Source: Saccharopolyspora gregorii (GTDB lineage Bacteria; Actinomycetota; Actinomycetes; Mycobacteriales; Pseudonocardiaceae). From it: a stretch of 64,000 bases of DNA. The translations under genes and the position numbers were made by a program. Of this stretch, positions 35,614-43,155 are shown one piece after another. The first letter of the stretch is position 1. Every line of letters starts with the position of its first letter. The notes beneath the pieces were generated by a model. That model saw nothing but the letters and a program-made list of their open reading frames with translations. It did no database searches and was not told the DNA's origin. The DNA lies in contig NZ_CP059556.1 of assembly GCF_024734405.1 (NCBI RefSeq), forward strand, positions 4,154,001 to 4,218,000. Reading direction: 5' to 3'.

Positions 35614-35642
35614 ATCCGAGCAAAGGCCCTGTGCGCTGTCAA
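35614..35642 (-). promoter_or_regulatory. Leaderless-type promoter of the ssuD leader
   Basis: On the minus strand: TTGACA (35637-35642), 17-bp spacer, TCGGAT (35614-35619), then 6 bases (GGAAAA) and the GTG. Confidence 0.75.
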
Positions 35643-35718
35643 TGAGTCCTTCTTCATGCCACCGGCCGGGAGCGGGAGCCGCCGCCGTGCTCGACGGCTC
35701 CCGCTCCCGGCGCGGCCG

Positions 35719-36624
35719 CTAGTCCGCGACCGCCTGCTCGGCGTCCGGGACGACCAGCGGGTAGTGCCGCGCGAAGAACTCGCGGTAACCGGTCGGCCGG
35801 TAGCCGATGAGGCGCTCCAGATCACCGGTGCTCGCCCCGAACTCACCGCGGTTGATCGCCGCGGTCCACTCCGCCATGAACTCGGCGAGGGAGCGGGGCA
35901 CGCCCAGCTCGGCGATCAAGCCGTCGACGTAGTCCTCCGGTGCGACGGGCACGTGCGGCACGGGCGCGCCGTGGACCTCGCTCAGCGCGGCGGCGATCTC
36001 GCGGAACGACCCGGATTCGCTGCCGCTGAGCGTGTAGGTCGTGTTCTCGTGGCCGTCCTCGGTGAGCACCGCCGCGCTCGCCGCCGCCAGGTCGCGCCGC
36101 AGGGCCGGCGCCACCGCGCCCGCGCCGTCGGGCACCCGCACCCCGTTCCGGTAGGGGTCGGCGCCCAGGCTCGTGCCCAGCACGTCGAGGAAGATCGGCT
36201 GCCGCAGGACCGTCCAGGTCAACCCCGAGGCCTGCAACGCCTGTTCGGCGAAGACGTCCGAGTCCGTGACACCGGGCTGCCGGACGTCCGAGCCTTCATC
36301 GCGCTGGACGGCCGTGAAGACCACGTGCTCGACCCCGGCCTGCTTCGCCGCGGCGATCGCGTTGAAGTGCTGCGCGTTCCGGTCGCTGAGCGCGACGGCC
36401 GAGACCAGCAGCAGCCGCTCCACCCCGGCGAAGGCCCGGACGAGCGACCCGTGGTCGAAGTAGTCGCCGCGGCGCACCTCGACGCCCCGCTCGGCCAGGT
36501 CCGCGGCGCGGGACGGGTCGCGGGCGAGCCCGACCAGCCGTTCCGCGGGCTGGCTGCGCAGCAGCTGGTGCAGGGCGGCCCGACCGAGATGGCCGGTCGC
36601 GCCGGTCACCATCAACTTTCCCAT
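35719..36624 (-). CDS. NmrA-like NAD(P)-binding oxidoreductase (QorB-like)
   Basis: The 301-residue atypical SDR has the NmrA start MGKLMVTGATGHLGRAALHQLL, the NAD(P) loop GATGHLG, and LTWTVLRQPIFLD. Relatives such as QorB reduce quinones or sense NADPH; no SDR Tyr-Lys pair in the usual place is evident. Repeat copy d precedes it. A TetR-linked oxidoreductase pair lies upstream. Confidence 0.85.
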   Translation of the reverse strand: MGKLMVTGATGHLGRAALHQLLRSQPAERLVGLARDPSRAADLAERGVEVRRGDYFDHGSLVRAFAGVERLLLVSAVALSDRNAQHFNAIAAAKQAGVEHVVFTAVQRDEGSDVRQPGVTDSDVFAEQALQASGLTWTVLRQPIFLDVLGTSLGADPYRNGVRVPDGAGAVAPALRRDLAAASAAVLTEDGHENTTYTLSGSESGSFREIAAALSEVHGAPVPHVPVAPEDYVDGLIAELGVPRSLAEFMAEWTAAINRGEFGASTGDLERLIGYRPTGYREFFARHYPLVVPDAEQAVAD

Positions 36625-36699
36625 CGTTCTCGTCTCCTGATCAGTGATGATCTTTCAGTAGGACTGGGCGCTCATCGGACCGGCCCGACAGGTTCTGTC

Positions 36700-36870
36700 C
36701 TTTTCTCGTCAGCGGCGAAGCCGCTGAGCAGCGACCACGCACGCAGCCGGACACCCGCGGGTTCTCAGCGGGATTCTCGCGAGGACAGCGTTTTCTCCTG
36801 TGGCGGAGCCACCTGCGAAAACGATCCCGCAGCGAGAATCCCGCTGAGGTTCCGCCACCCGAGCACTTCG
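36700..36870 (+). repeat. Two-hairpin dispersed element, copy d
   Basis: Hairpin 1: TCAGCGGC-GAA-GCCGCTGA (36709-36727). Outer stem CTCAGCGGGATTCTCGC (36764-36780) with GCGAGAATCCCGCTGAG (36832-36848), inner CGTTTTC (36789-36795) with GAAAACG (36817-36823), apex GTGGC-GGA-GCCAC (36800-36812). The stem arms differ from copies a-c at several places but remain perfectly paired. Confidence 0.85.
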
Positions 36871-36894
36871 CAAAGCGACCCGAGGAGCAGTCGG

Positions 36895-37884
36895 TCAAAA
36901 CCTGATCACGGTCTTGCCGACCGTCCGCGCGCTCTCGACCAGTTCGTGGGCCCGCCGCATCGCCGCCGCGGTGCGGCCGTCCAGCACCGTCGTGGCGATG
37001 GGGCGCAACCGGCCCGCGACGACGTCCTGCACCAGCGCGGCGAGGATCCGGCCCTGCCCGTCGAGTCCGGCCGTGATCCGGCTGAACACCATCTCGGTGT
37101 GCAGCGACAGGGACTTGGCCGCGAGCGGCATCGGGTCGAGCGGACCGGCCAGGTCGACGGCGGAGAGGTGGCCGAACGGCCGCAGCACCTCCGCGATCCA
37201 GCCGAGGTTGTCCGCGGTGCCCGCGGTGGACAGCACCAGGTCGACGTGGTCGATCCCGGCGGCGCGGAGCTGGGCGGGCACGTCCCCGGTGTGATCGACG
37301 ACCACGTCCGCGCCCATCGCCGTGCACCACTCGCGCGATTCCGGGCGCGAGGCCGTGGCCACGACCAGCGCGGACGTCCTGCTCTTCAGCAGCCGTGTCG
37401 CCAGCGTGCCCACCCCGCCGGCACCGCCGACGACCAGCACGCGGTCGATTCCCGCGGCCAAGTCGTCGTGCTCGCGGAACAGCGCCTCCCACGCCGTGAG
37501 GCCGGCGATGGGCAGCGACGCGGCGTCGGCGAAGGGCAATTCGTCCGGGAGCAGCGCCACCACCCGGTGGTCCACCGCGACCCGTTCCGCCCAGGCGCCG
37601 TCGCGCGCCATGTCCCCGGTGCCCAGGACGCGGTCGCCGACCGCGAAGCCCGCGGCGGCCGGTCCCACGGCGCGCACCACCCCGGCGAATTCCCAGCCCA
37701 GGACGAGCCGGCCACCGGTTTCGGCGCTGCGGGTCCGCCGGACGGCCGCCTCACCCGGGTTGATCCCGACGGCGTGGACCTCCACGAGCAGGTCCGCGTC
37801 CCGCAGCCGCGGTTCGGCGACCTCGACCGGCTCGATCGCGAACGCGTCCAGCGGATGGGCCTGCCGGTAGGCGAGTGCCTGCAT
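36895..37884 (-). CDS. Zinc-type alcohol dehydrogenase/quinone oxidoreductase
   Basis: The 329-residue MDR protein starts MQALAYRQAHPLDAFAIEPVEV, the opening of the ZADH subfamily. It has VGINPGEAAVRR, GWEFAGVVRAVG, the NADPH loop VVGGAGGVGTLATRLLKSRT and ends HELVESARTVGKTVIRF. It has no catalytic zinc set and acts probably as an NADPH:quinone reductase. It lies 10 bp downstream of the 37895 gene, in one operon; the divergent TetR at 38691 probably controls it. Confidence 0.9.
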   Translation of the reverse strand: MQALAYRQAHPLDAFAIEPVEVAEPRLRDADLLVEVHAVGINPGEAAVRRTRSAETGGRLVLGWEFAGVVRAVGPAAAGFAVGDRVLGTGDMARDGAWAERVAVDHRVVALLPDELPFADAASLPIAGLTAWEALFREHDDLAAGIDRVLVVGGAGGVGTLATRLLKSRTSALVVATASRPESREWCTAMGADVVVDHTGDVPAQLRAAGIDHVDLVLSTAGTADNLGWIAEVLRPFGHLSAVDLAGPLDPMPLAAKSLSLHTEMVFSRITAGLDGQGRILAALVQDVVAGRLRPIATTVLDGRTAAAMRRAHELVESARTVGKTVIRF

Positions 37885-37894
37885 CAGCTCCCCC

Positions 37895-38494
37895 TCAACC
37901 CTGCTTGAGCGCGTGCAGCGCGGACAGCGGACCGCCGACCTGCATCAGCCGGCCGCCGTCGCGCAGCGCCCCGACGTCCACCGGCGCGAACCCGATCTCG
38001 TCCGCGACCGCGTGGAAATCGGCCTTCGCGGCCGCGTCGTCCCCGGCGTAGAAGAGCAGCCGACGGCCTTCCGGGTGCCGGGGGTCGGGAGCGATGTGCT
38101 CGACGAACAGCGTGTTGAACGCCTTGACCACCCGCGCGCCCGGCGCGTGCCGGGCGACGAACTCGCTTCCCGTGTCCGCACCGAGGTCGACGAGGTCAGC
38201 GGGCGTCACGCCGGTCATCTGGTTGGTCGTGTCGACCAGGATCCGGCCGTTCCACGCGGGCAGGTCCGCCAGCGCGGCGGGGATGTCCGACCACCGCACG
38301 GCGAGGAACACCACGTCCGCGGCGGCGGCCTCCGCGACGGTGCCCGCGGTGGCCGACGGGCCCAGCCGGGCCACGACACCGCTCAGCGAGGCCGGACCGC
38401 GGCTGTTGCTGAGGACGACGCGGTGGCCTGCCGCGACGAGGTGACCGGCGATGGCCTGCCCGATGGCGCCGGCCCCGATGGTTCCGAAGTGCAC
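37895..38494 (-). CDS. NADPH-dependent F420 reductase-like NAD(P)-binding protein
   Basis: The 199-residue Rossmann protein has VHFGTIGAGAIGQAIAGHLVAAGHRVVLSNSRGP and a VVFLAVRWSDIPAALADLP block, like F420H2:NADP oxidoreductase-type and pyrroline-carboxylate-like reductases. GTG at 38494 has GGGAGGA upstream. Precedes the quinone oxidoreductase with a 10-bp gap. Cofactor pair not certain. Confidence 0.8.
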   Translation of the reverse strand: MHFGTIGAGAIGQAIAGHLVAAGHRVVLSNSRGPASLSGVVARLGPSATAGTVAEAAAADVVFLAVRWSDIPAALADLPAWNGRILVDTTNQMTGVTPADLVDLGADTGSEFVARHAPGARVVKAFNTLFVEHIAPDPRHPEGRRLLFYAGDDAAAKADFHAVADEIGFAPVDVGALRDGGRLMQVGGPLSALHALKQG

Positions 38495-38537
38495 GAGTCC
38501 TCCCGGAGCGCGTGGAGCCCACGGCCCCACCAGTTTT

Positions 38538-38627
38538 TGATGACGACCGCCATCGAAAATTAATGATGACGACCCACCTCAATACTTGTCAAGGCGCGGC
38601 CCGCTCGTTTTGATGACGGGTATCATC
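38538..38627. promoter_or_regulatory. TGATGACG operator cluster between the oxidoreductase operon and TetR
   Basis: TGATGACGACC occurs at 38538-38548 and 38564-38574; TGATGACGGG at 38611-38620 continues as GATGACGGGTATCATC, an inverted repeat. An AT-rich block (AAAATTAAT) and a TTGACA on the minus strand (38587-38592) mark the promoter region. It is the likely binding site of the TetR protein. Confidence 0.55.
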
Positions 38628-38690
38628 GAGCAGTCGACACACCGACCGGGCCGCGTGACTCCGGCCCCGCGCGCCGAGGAGGTCCCCCAG

Positions 38691-39302
38691 GTGCCACGCA
38701 TCACGCAGGAGCAGAAGAAGCTCAACCGCGAACGGATCGTCGGCGCGGCGGGCGAAGGTTTCCGGCTGCGCGGCATCGACGGGATCGGGATCGACGAGCT
38801 GATGAAGGCCGCCGGGATGACGCACGGGGCGTTCTACAACCACTTCTCCTCGAAGGAGGACCTCGCGCTGGAGGTCTTCGCCCGCGGCTTCACCGACTCG
38901 CTGGCCGCGCTCGACACTATCCGCGAGTCCCATCCCGGTGCCGCCCGCGCCGCCCTGGACGCCGTGGTCGAGCAGTACCTGACCGCCGAGCACCGCGACC
39001 ACCCGGAAACGGGCTGCGCCTCGGCCGCGCTGGCCGCCGACGCCGGACGCCACGGCGCCGCGGCCCAAGCCCAGTACCAGCGAGGACTCGCGGGCTACTT
39101 CGACACCATCACCGAACTGGTCCGCGAATCCGCGCACGAGGCCGGCACCGAACCGGACCCGGCGGAATCCCGCGAGCAGGCGGTCGCCCTGTTCTGCCAG
39201 CTCGTCGGCGCCCTGGTCGTCTCCCGCGCCGTCGCCGCGGCCGACCCCGAACTCTCCGAAGAAGTCCTCGCCGCCAACCGATCCCAGCTCACCGCGAACT
39301 GA
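38691..39302 (+). CDS. TetR/AcrR-family regulator
   Basis: The 203-residue protein has an HTH (GIGIDELMKAAGMTHGAFYNHFSSKEDLALEVF) with the strong HGAFYNHF motif and a C-terminal ligand domain typical of reactive-electrophile or quinone-sensing repressors. GTG at 38691 has GAGGAGG upstream. It is divergent from the oxidoreductase operon, so it is its likely repressor. Confidence 0.87.
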   Translation: MPRITQEQKKLNRERIVGAAGEGFRLRGIDGIGIDELMKAAGMTHGAFYNHFSSKEDLALEVFARGFTDSLAALDTIRESHPGAARAALDAVVEQYLTAEHRDHPETGCASAALAADAGRHGAAAQAQYQRGLAGYFDTITELVRESAHEAGTEPDPAESREQAVALFCQLVGALVVSRAVAAADPELSEEVLAANRSQLTAN

Positions 39303-39348
39303 GCGACGACGGCTTAGATCTCGATACGCGGGTCTTGCCGGTTTTCCT

Positions 39349-39500
39349 GTCAGCGGCGAAGCCGATGAGCCGCCGACCACCTGATCAGCCAGCCCACCCG
39401 CGGGTTCTCAGCGGGTTCCTCGCGAGGACAGCGTTTTCTCATGTGGCGGAGCCACCTGCGAAAACGATCCCGCAGCGAGGAAGCAGCCGAGGTTCCGCCA
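39349..39500 (+). repeat. Two-hairpin dispersed element, copy e
   Basis: Hairpin 1 carries one mismatch (TCAGCGGC/GCCGATGA). Outer stem CTCAGCGGGTTCCTCGC (39407-39423) with GCGAGGAAGCAGCCGAG (39475-39491) is imperfect at its base; inner CGTTTTC/GAAAACG and apex GTGGC-GGA-GCCAC are intact. It fills the convergent gap between the TetR gene and the ABC-F gene. Confidence 0.8.
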
Positions 39501-39502
39501 CC

Positions 39503-41140
39503 TCAGAGCTCCACGACGCGCCCGTCGATCACCCGCAACCGCCGCGTCACGTGCACCGCGTCGAGCATCCGGCGGTCGTGCGTGACCAGCAGCAGGGTGC
39601 CGGTGTACGACGCCAGCGCCGACTCCAGCTGCTCGATCGCGGGCAGGTCCAGGTGGTTCGTCGGCTCGTCCAGCACCAGCAGGTTCACCCCGCGCGCCTG
39701 CAGCAGCGCCAGCGCCGCCCGCGTCCGCTCTCCCGGCGAGAGGGTGTCCGCCGGACGCAGCACGTGCGCGGCGACCAGCCCGAACTTCGCCAGCAGCGTG
39801 CGCACCTCGGCCGTCGGCCAGTCCGGCACCTGCGCGGCGAACGCGTCCAGCAGCGCCTCGCCGCCGAAGAACAGCCCGCGCGCCTGGTCCACCTCGCCGA
39901 CCACCACGCCGGAGCCCAGCGCGGCACGGCCCTCGTCCGGCGCCACCCGGCCCAGCAGCGCGGCCAGCAACGTGGACTTCCCGGCGCCGTTCGCGCCGGT
40001 GATCGCCACCCGGTCCGCCCAGTCGACCTGCAGGTCCACCGGCCCCAGCGACCACGGGCCGCGGCGCAGCACCGCGCCGTGCAGGGTCGCCACCACCGAG
40101 CCGGAGCGGGGCGCGGCGGCGATGCTCATCCGCAGCTCCCACTCCTTGCGGGGTTCCTCCACCACGTCGAGGCGTTCGATCAGGCGCTCGGTCTGCCGCG
40201 CTTTCGCCGCCTGCTTCTCGGTGGCCTCGCTGCGGAACTTGCGGCCCACCTTGTCGTTGTCGGAGGCCTTGCGGCGGGCGTTCTTCACGCCCTTCTCCAT
40301 CCACGAGCGCTGCGAGCGGGCCCGGGCTTCCAGCGAGGCTCGGGTGTCGGCGTACTCGTCGTACTGCTCGCGGGCGTGCCTGCGCGCGACCTCGCGCTCC
40401 TCCAGGTAGGCCGCGTAACCGCCGCCGAACGAGCGCACCTGCTGCTGCGCCAGGTCCAGCTCCACGACCCGGGTGACGGTGCGCGCCAGGAACTCGCGGT
40501 CGTGGCTGACCAGCACCGTTCCCGCGCGCAGCTCGGCGACGAAGCGCTCCAGCCGCTCCAGGCCACCCAGGTCCAGGTCGTTCGTCGGCTCGTCGAGCAG
40601 GAACACGTCGTAGCGGCTCAGCAGCAGCGACGCCATGCCCGCGCGGGCCGCCTGGCCGCCGGACAGGCTCGTCATCGGCTGCTCCAGCGCCGCGTCCAGG
40701 CCGATCTCGGTGACCACGTCCTCGGCGCGCTCGGCGAGGTCGGCGCCGCCCAGCGCCAGCCAGCGGTCCAGCGCGGTGCTGTAGGCGTCGTCCGAACCCG
40801 CGGCGCCCTCGGTGAGCGCCTCCGTCGCCGCGTCCAGCTCGCGCTGCGCGGCCGCCACCCCGGTGCGCCGCGCCAGGAACGCCTGCACCGACTCGCCGGG
40901 GATCCGGTCCGGTTCCTGCGGCAGGTAGCCGATCGTCGCCGTCGGCGGGCTCAGCCGCACCGTGCCGTCCGTCGCGGGCACCTGGCCGGCCAGCATCCGC
41001 AGCAGCGTCGACTTGCCCGCGCCGTTCACCCCGACCAGGCCCACCACGTCGCCGGGGGCGACGACCAGATCGAGACCGGAGAACAGGACGCGCTCGCCAT
41101 GACCGGCGGCGAGCCCCTTCGCGACGAGTGTGGCGCTCAT
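39503..41140 (-). CDS. ABC-F family ATPase (ribosome-associated, antibiotic-resistance type)
   Basis: The 545-residue soluble protein has two ABC domains and no membrane segment. Walker A sites: GVNGAGKST (near residue 40) and GANGAGKST. Signatures: LSGGQAARAGMASLLLS and LSPGERTRAALALLQ, with DEPTNDLD and DEPTNHLD. The charged linker EKGVKNARRKASDNDKVGR between the domains fits ABC-F. ARE-type ABC-F proteins displace ribosome-targeting antibiotics; whether this one does is inferred. Confidence 0.9.
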   Translation of the reverse strand: MSATLVAKGLAAGHGERVLFSGLDLVVAPGDVVGLVGVNGAGKSTLLRMLAGQVPATDGTVRLSPPTATIGYLPQEPDRIPGESVQAFLARRTGVAAAQRELDAATEALTEGAAGSDDAYSTALDRWLALGGADLAERAEDVVTEIGLDAALEQPMTSLSGGQAARAGMASLLLSRYDVFLLDEPTNDLDLGGLERLERFVAELRAGTVLVSHDREFLARTVTRVVELDLAQQQVRSFGGGYAAYLEEREVARRHAREQYDEYADTRASLEARARSQRSWMEKGVKNARRKASDNDKVGRKFRSEATEKQAAKARQTERLIERLDVVEEPRKEWELRMSIAAAPRSGSVVATLHGAVLRRGPWSLGPVDLQVDWADRVAITGANGAGKSTLLAALLGRVAPDEGRAALGSGVVVGEVDQARGLFFGGEALLDAFAAQVPDWPTAEVRTLLAKFGLVAAHVLRPADTLSPGERTRAALALLQARGVNLLVLDEPTNHLDLPAIEQLESALASYTGTLLLVTHDRRMLDAVHVTRRLRVIDGRVVEL

Positions 41141-41216
41141 AAGGACTACGATCCTAATCCCCGCTCATCGGGGGTCCGCGCCCTCGCCCCGCGCAGGGCC
41201 CCACCGCCGGGCGGGA

Positions 41217-41777
41217 CTACGCGGTCCCGCCGAGGACGGTGCCGTGGGGGACGCCGTCGAGCGCCTTCTCGAACTGCTCCAGGACGTCGGCCAGCGGGCC
41301 GGAGCTGTCCTCGTGGATCGCCAGGTCGTCGCCGGTGACGGTCAGGTGCTTGTCGATGAGGAAGAAGCTCTGCACCACGTGCCGCGCGCCCAGCGAGCTC
41401 ACCACCGGGCGCAGCCCGTAGTCCAGCGCCAGCACGTGCGCCAGGCTGCCGCCGGTGGCCAGCGGCAGCACCGCCTTGCCGGTGAACCCGAACTGCGGCA
41501 GCAGGTCCAGGAACACCTTGAGCAGCCCGGAGTAGGCGGCCTTGTACGTCGGCGTCGCGAGCACGATGCCGTCGACGCGGCCGACCTTCGCCACCGCTTC
41601 CGCGATCTCCGGGTGGGCGGTGTCCGCGCTCAGCAGCGCCTCGGCGGGCAGGGTGCGCAGCCGCAGGTGCTCGGCGCGGCGTCCCGACGCGGTGAGCCTG
41701 CGGGCCAGGTGCTCGGCGACGCGTTCGGTCTTGGAGGTCTTCGAGGGGCTGCCGGAAATGACCAGGACGGTGGACAC
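41217..41777 (-). CDS. ssuE: NADPH-dependent FMN reductase SsuE
   Basis: The 186-residue flavodoxin-fold reductase starts TVLVISGSPSKTSKTERVAEH and has IVLATPTYKAAYSGLLKVFLDLLP, both SsuE/FMN_red blocks. It supplies FMNH2 to SsuD. GTG at 41777 has GAGGAGA 7 bases before it, which fixes the start; the frame is open further upstream. A leader peptide ends 105 bp upstream. Confidence 0.9.
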   Translation of the reverse strand: MSTVLVISGSPSKTSKTERVAEHLARRLTASGRRAEHLRLRTLPAEALLSADTAHPEIAEAVAKVGRVDGIVLATPTYKAAYSGLLKVFLDLLPQFGFTGKAVLPLATGGSLAHVLALDYGLRPVVSSLGARHVVQSFFLIDKHLTVTGDDLAIHEDSSGPLADVLEQFEKALDGVPHGTVLGGTA

Positions 41778-41882
41778 GCGCGTTCTCCTCACGGAAGTGA
41801 CCGGTGATTCGAGGTGGGAATCGAGCCGGGGCAAGTCCACAGTGGAGTGATCAGTCATCCGCGGTGGGGCGCCACGACCGGC

Positions 41883-41963
41883 TCAGCTGCGGGAACGACA
41901 CCCCTGCGCCGCGACACGCAGCAGATCCACGTGGCGTCGCTTGGTGAACAGGGCCGGGAGCAC
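41883..41963 (-). CDS. RHxVD-type leader peptide upstream of ssuE
   Basis: A 26-residue peptide from GTG 41963 with core KRRHVDLLRVAAQGC and end CRSRS. The Cys codon is again TGT. Its start follows a -10-like box by 7 bases. Same design as the peptides before ssuD and the MHS transporter. Confidence 0.8.
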   Translation of the reverse strand: MLPALFTKRRHVDLLRVAAQGCRSRS

Positions 41964-41970
41964 GGAACCA

Positions 41971-41999
41971 TCGCAACACCGGCTCGAACGGGGTGTCAA
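41971..41999 (-). promoter_or_regulatory. Leaderless-type promoter of the ssuE leader
   Basis: On the minus strand: TTGACA (41994-41999), 17-bp spacer, TTGCGA (41971-41976), then 7 bases and the GTG. Confidence 0.7.
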
Positions 42000-42074
42000 C
42001 CAGCCGGGACGGGAATCCCAACTCGCGGAACCGGGAATGCCGCCGCCCGGCACGCCCTCCGGCCGGGCAGTCGA

Positions 42075-43019
42075 TCAGTCCGCCGCGCCCCGGCTCAGCC
42101 GGGCCAGCCGCCGCGGCGTCGGCCACTTCACGTGCGACGCCCAGCCGAACCGCTCGAAGAGCCAGATCACCCGCGCCGAGACGTCGATCTGCCCGCGCCG
42201 CACCCCGTGCCGCGCGCACGTCGGATCCGCGTGGTGCAGGTTGTGCCACGACTCACCCATGCTCAGCAGCGCCAGCGGCCAGAAGTTCGCCGCCTTGTCC
42301 CGGCTCTTGAACGGTCGCTCCCCGATCAGGTGGCAGATCGAGTTCACCGACCACGTCACGTGGTGCAGGAACGCCACCCGCACCAGCCCAGCCCAGAAGA
42401 ACGCCGTCCACGCCCCCCACCAGGTACCCGTCACCGCGCCGCCCAGCACCGCGGGCAGCAGCAACGTCAGCAGCGTCAGCGGCCCGAACAACCGGTGCAC
42501 CAGCACGATGTCCCGGTCGGCCATCAAGTCCGGCGCGAACCGCTCCCGGTTCGTCAGGTCCCGCTCGAAGAGCCACCCCATGTGCGCGTGCCAGAACCCG
42601 CGCGCCAACGCCCACGGCGACGTGCCGAACGCCCACGGCGAATGCGGATCGCCCTCCCGGTCCGAGAACGCGTGGTGCCTGCGGTGGTCCGCCACCCAGT
42701 GCATCACCGGGCCCTGCACCGACATGCTGCCCGCCACCGCCAGCGCGACCCGCAGCCAGCGCTTCGCCCGGAACGCGCCGTGCGTGAAGTACCGGTGGAA
42801 GCCCACCGTCACCCCGAGGATCGTGAACACGTAGAAGCCGGCCGCCAACCCCACGTCCCACCAGCTCAGCCCCCACCCCCACGCCAGCGGCACCGCGGCC
42901 AGCAGCGCCAGGAACGGCAGCAGGATGAACACGTACACCGACAGCTGCGGCGCCCAACCCCGGCGCCCGGCCAGCAGCGGAGCCCGTTCCTGGTGGGCGG
43001 TGGATTCGGTGGTGACCAT
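42075..43019 (-). CDS. Membrane fatty-acid (acyl-CoA) delta-9 desaturase
   Basis: The 314-residue protein has the three His boxes of acyl-CoA desaturases: GFHRYFTH, DHRRHHAFSD and WHNLHH, among four membrane segments. These di-iron enzymes introduce a double bond in fatty acyl chains. ATG at 43019 fits the family start; upstream in-frame sequence is non-conserved. No dedicated electron donor gene is adjacent. Confidence 0.93.
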   Translation of the reverse strand: MVTTESTAHQERAPLLAGRRGWAPQLSVYVFILLPFLALLAAVPLAWGWGLSWWDVGLAAGFYVFTILGVTVGFHRYFTHGAFRAKRWLRVALAVAGSMSVQGPVMHWVADHRRHHAFSDREGDPHSPWAFGTSPWALARGFWHAHMGWLFERDLTNRERFAPDLMADRDIVLVHRLFGPLTLLTLLLPAVLGGAVTGTWWGAWTAFFWAGLVRVAFLHHVTWSVNSICHLIGERPFKSRDKAANFWPLALLSMGESWHNLHHADPTCARHGVRRGQIDVSARVIWLFERFGWASHVKWPTPRRLARLSRGAAD

Positions 43020-43118
43020 CGCGCGAGAACCTCGAATCTGGCGGGAGCTGGGACCGTGCGCTCCACGTTCCAGGTACCCGCGCCGCCCGGCAACGAACCG
43101 CACCCCACGCCGCGATGA

Positions 43119-43140
43119 ACTTCGCCTGATCAGGGCGAAT
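43119..43140 (-). terminator. Hairpin downstream of the J-domain gene
   Basis: TTCGCC (43121-43126) and GGCGAA (43134-43139) pair around TGATCAG. Short stem, no T-tract; weak terminator candidate. Confidence 0.35.
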
Positions 43141-43155
43141 CCGGTGCGGTGGGGT

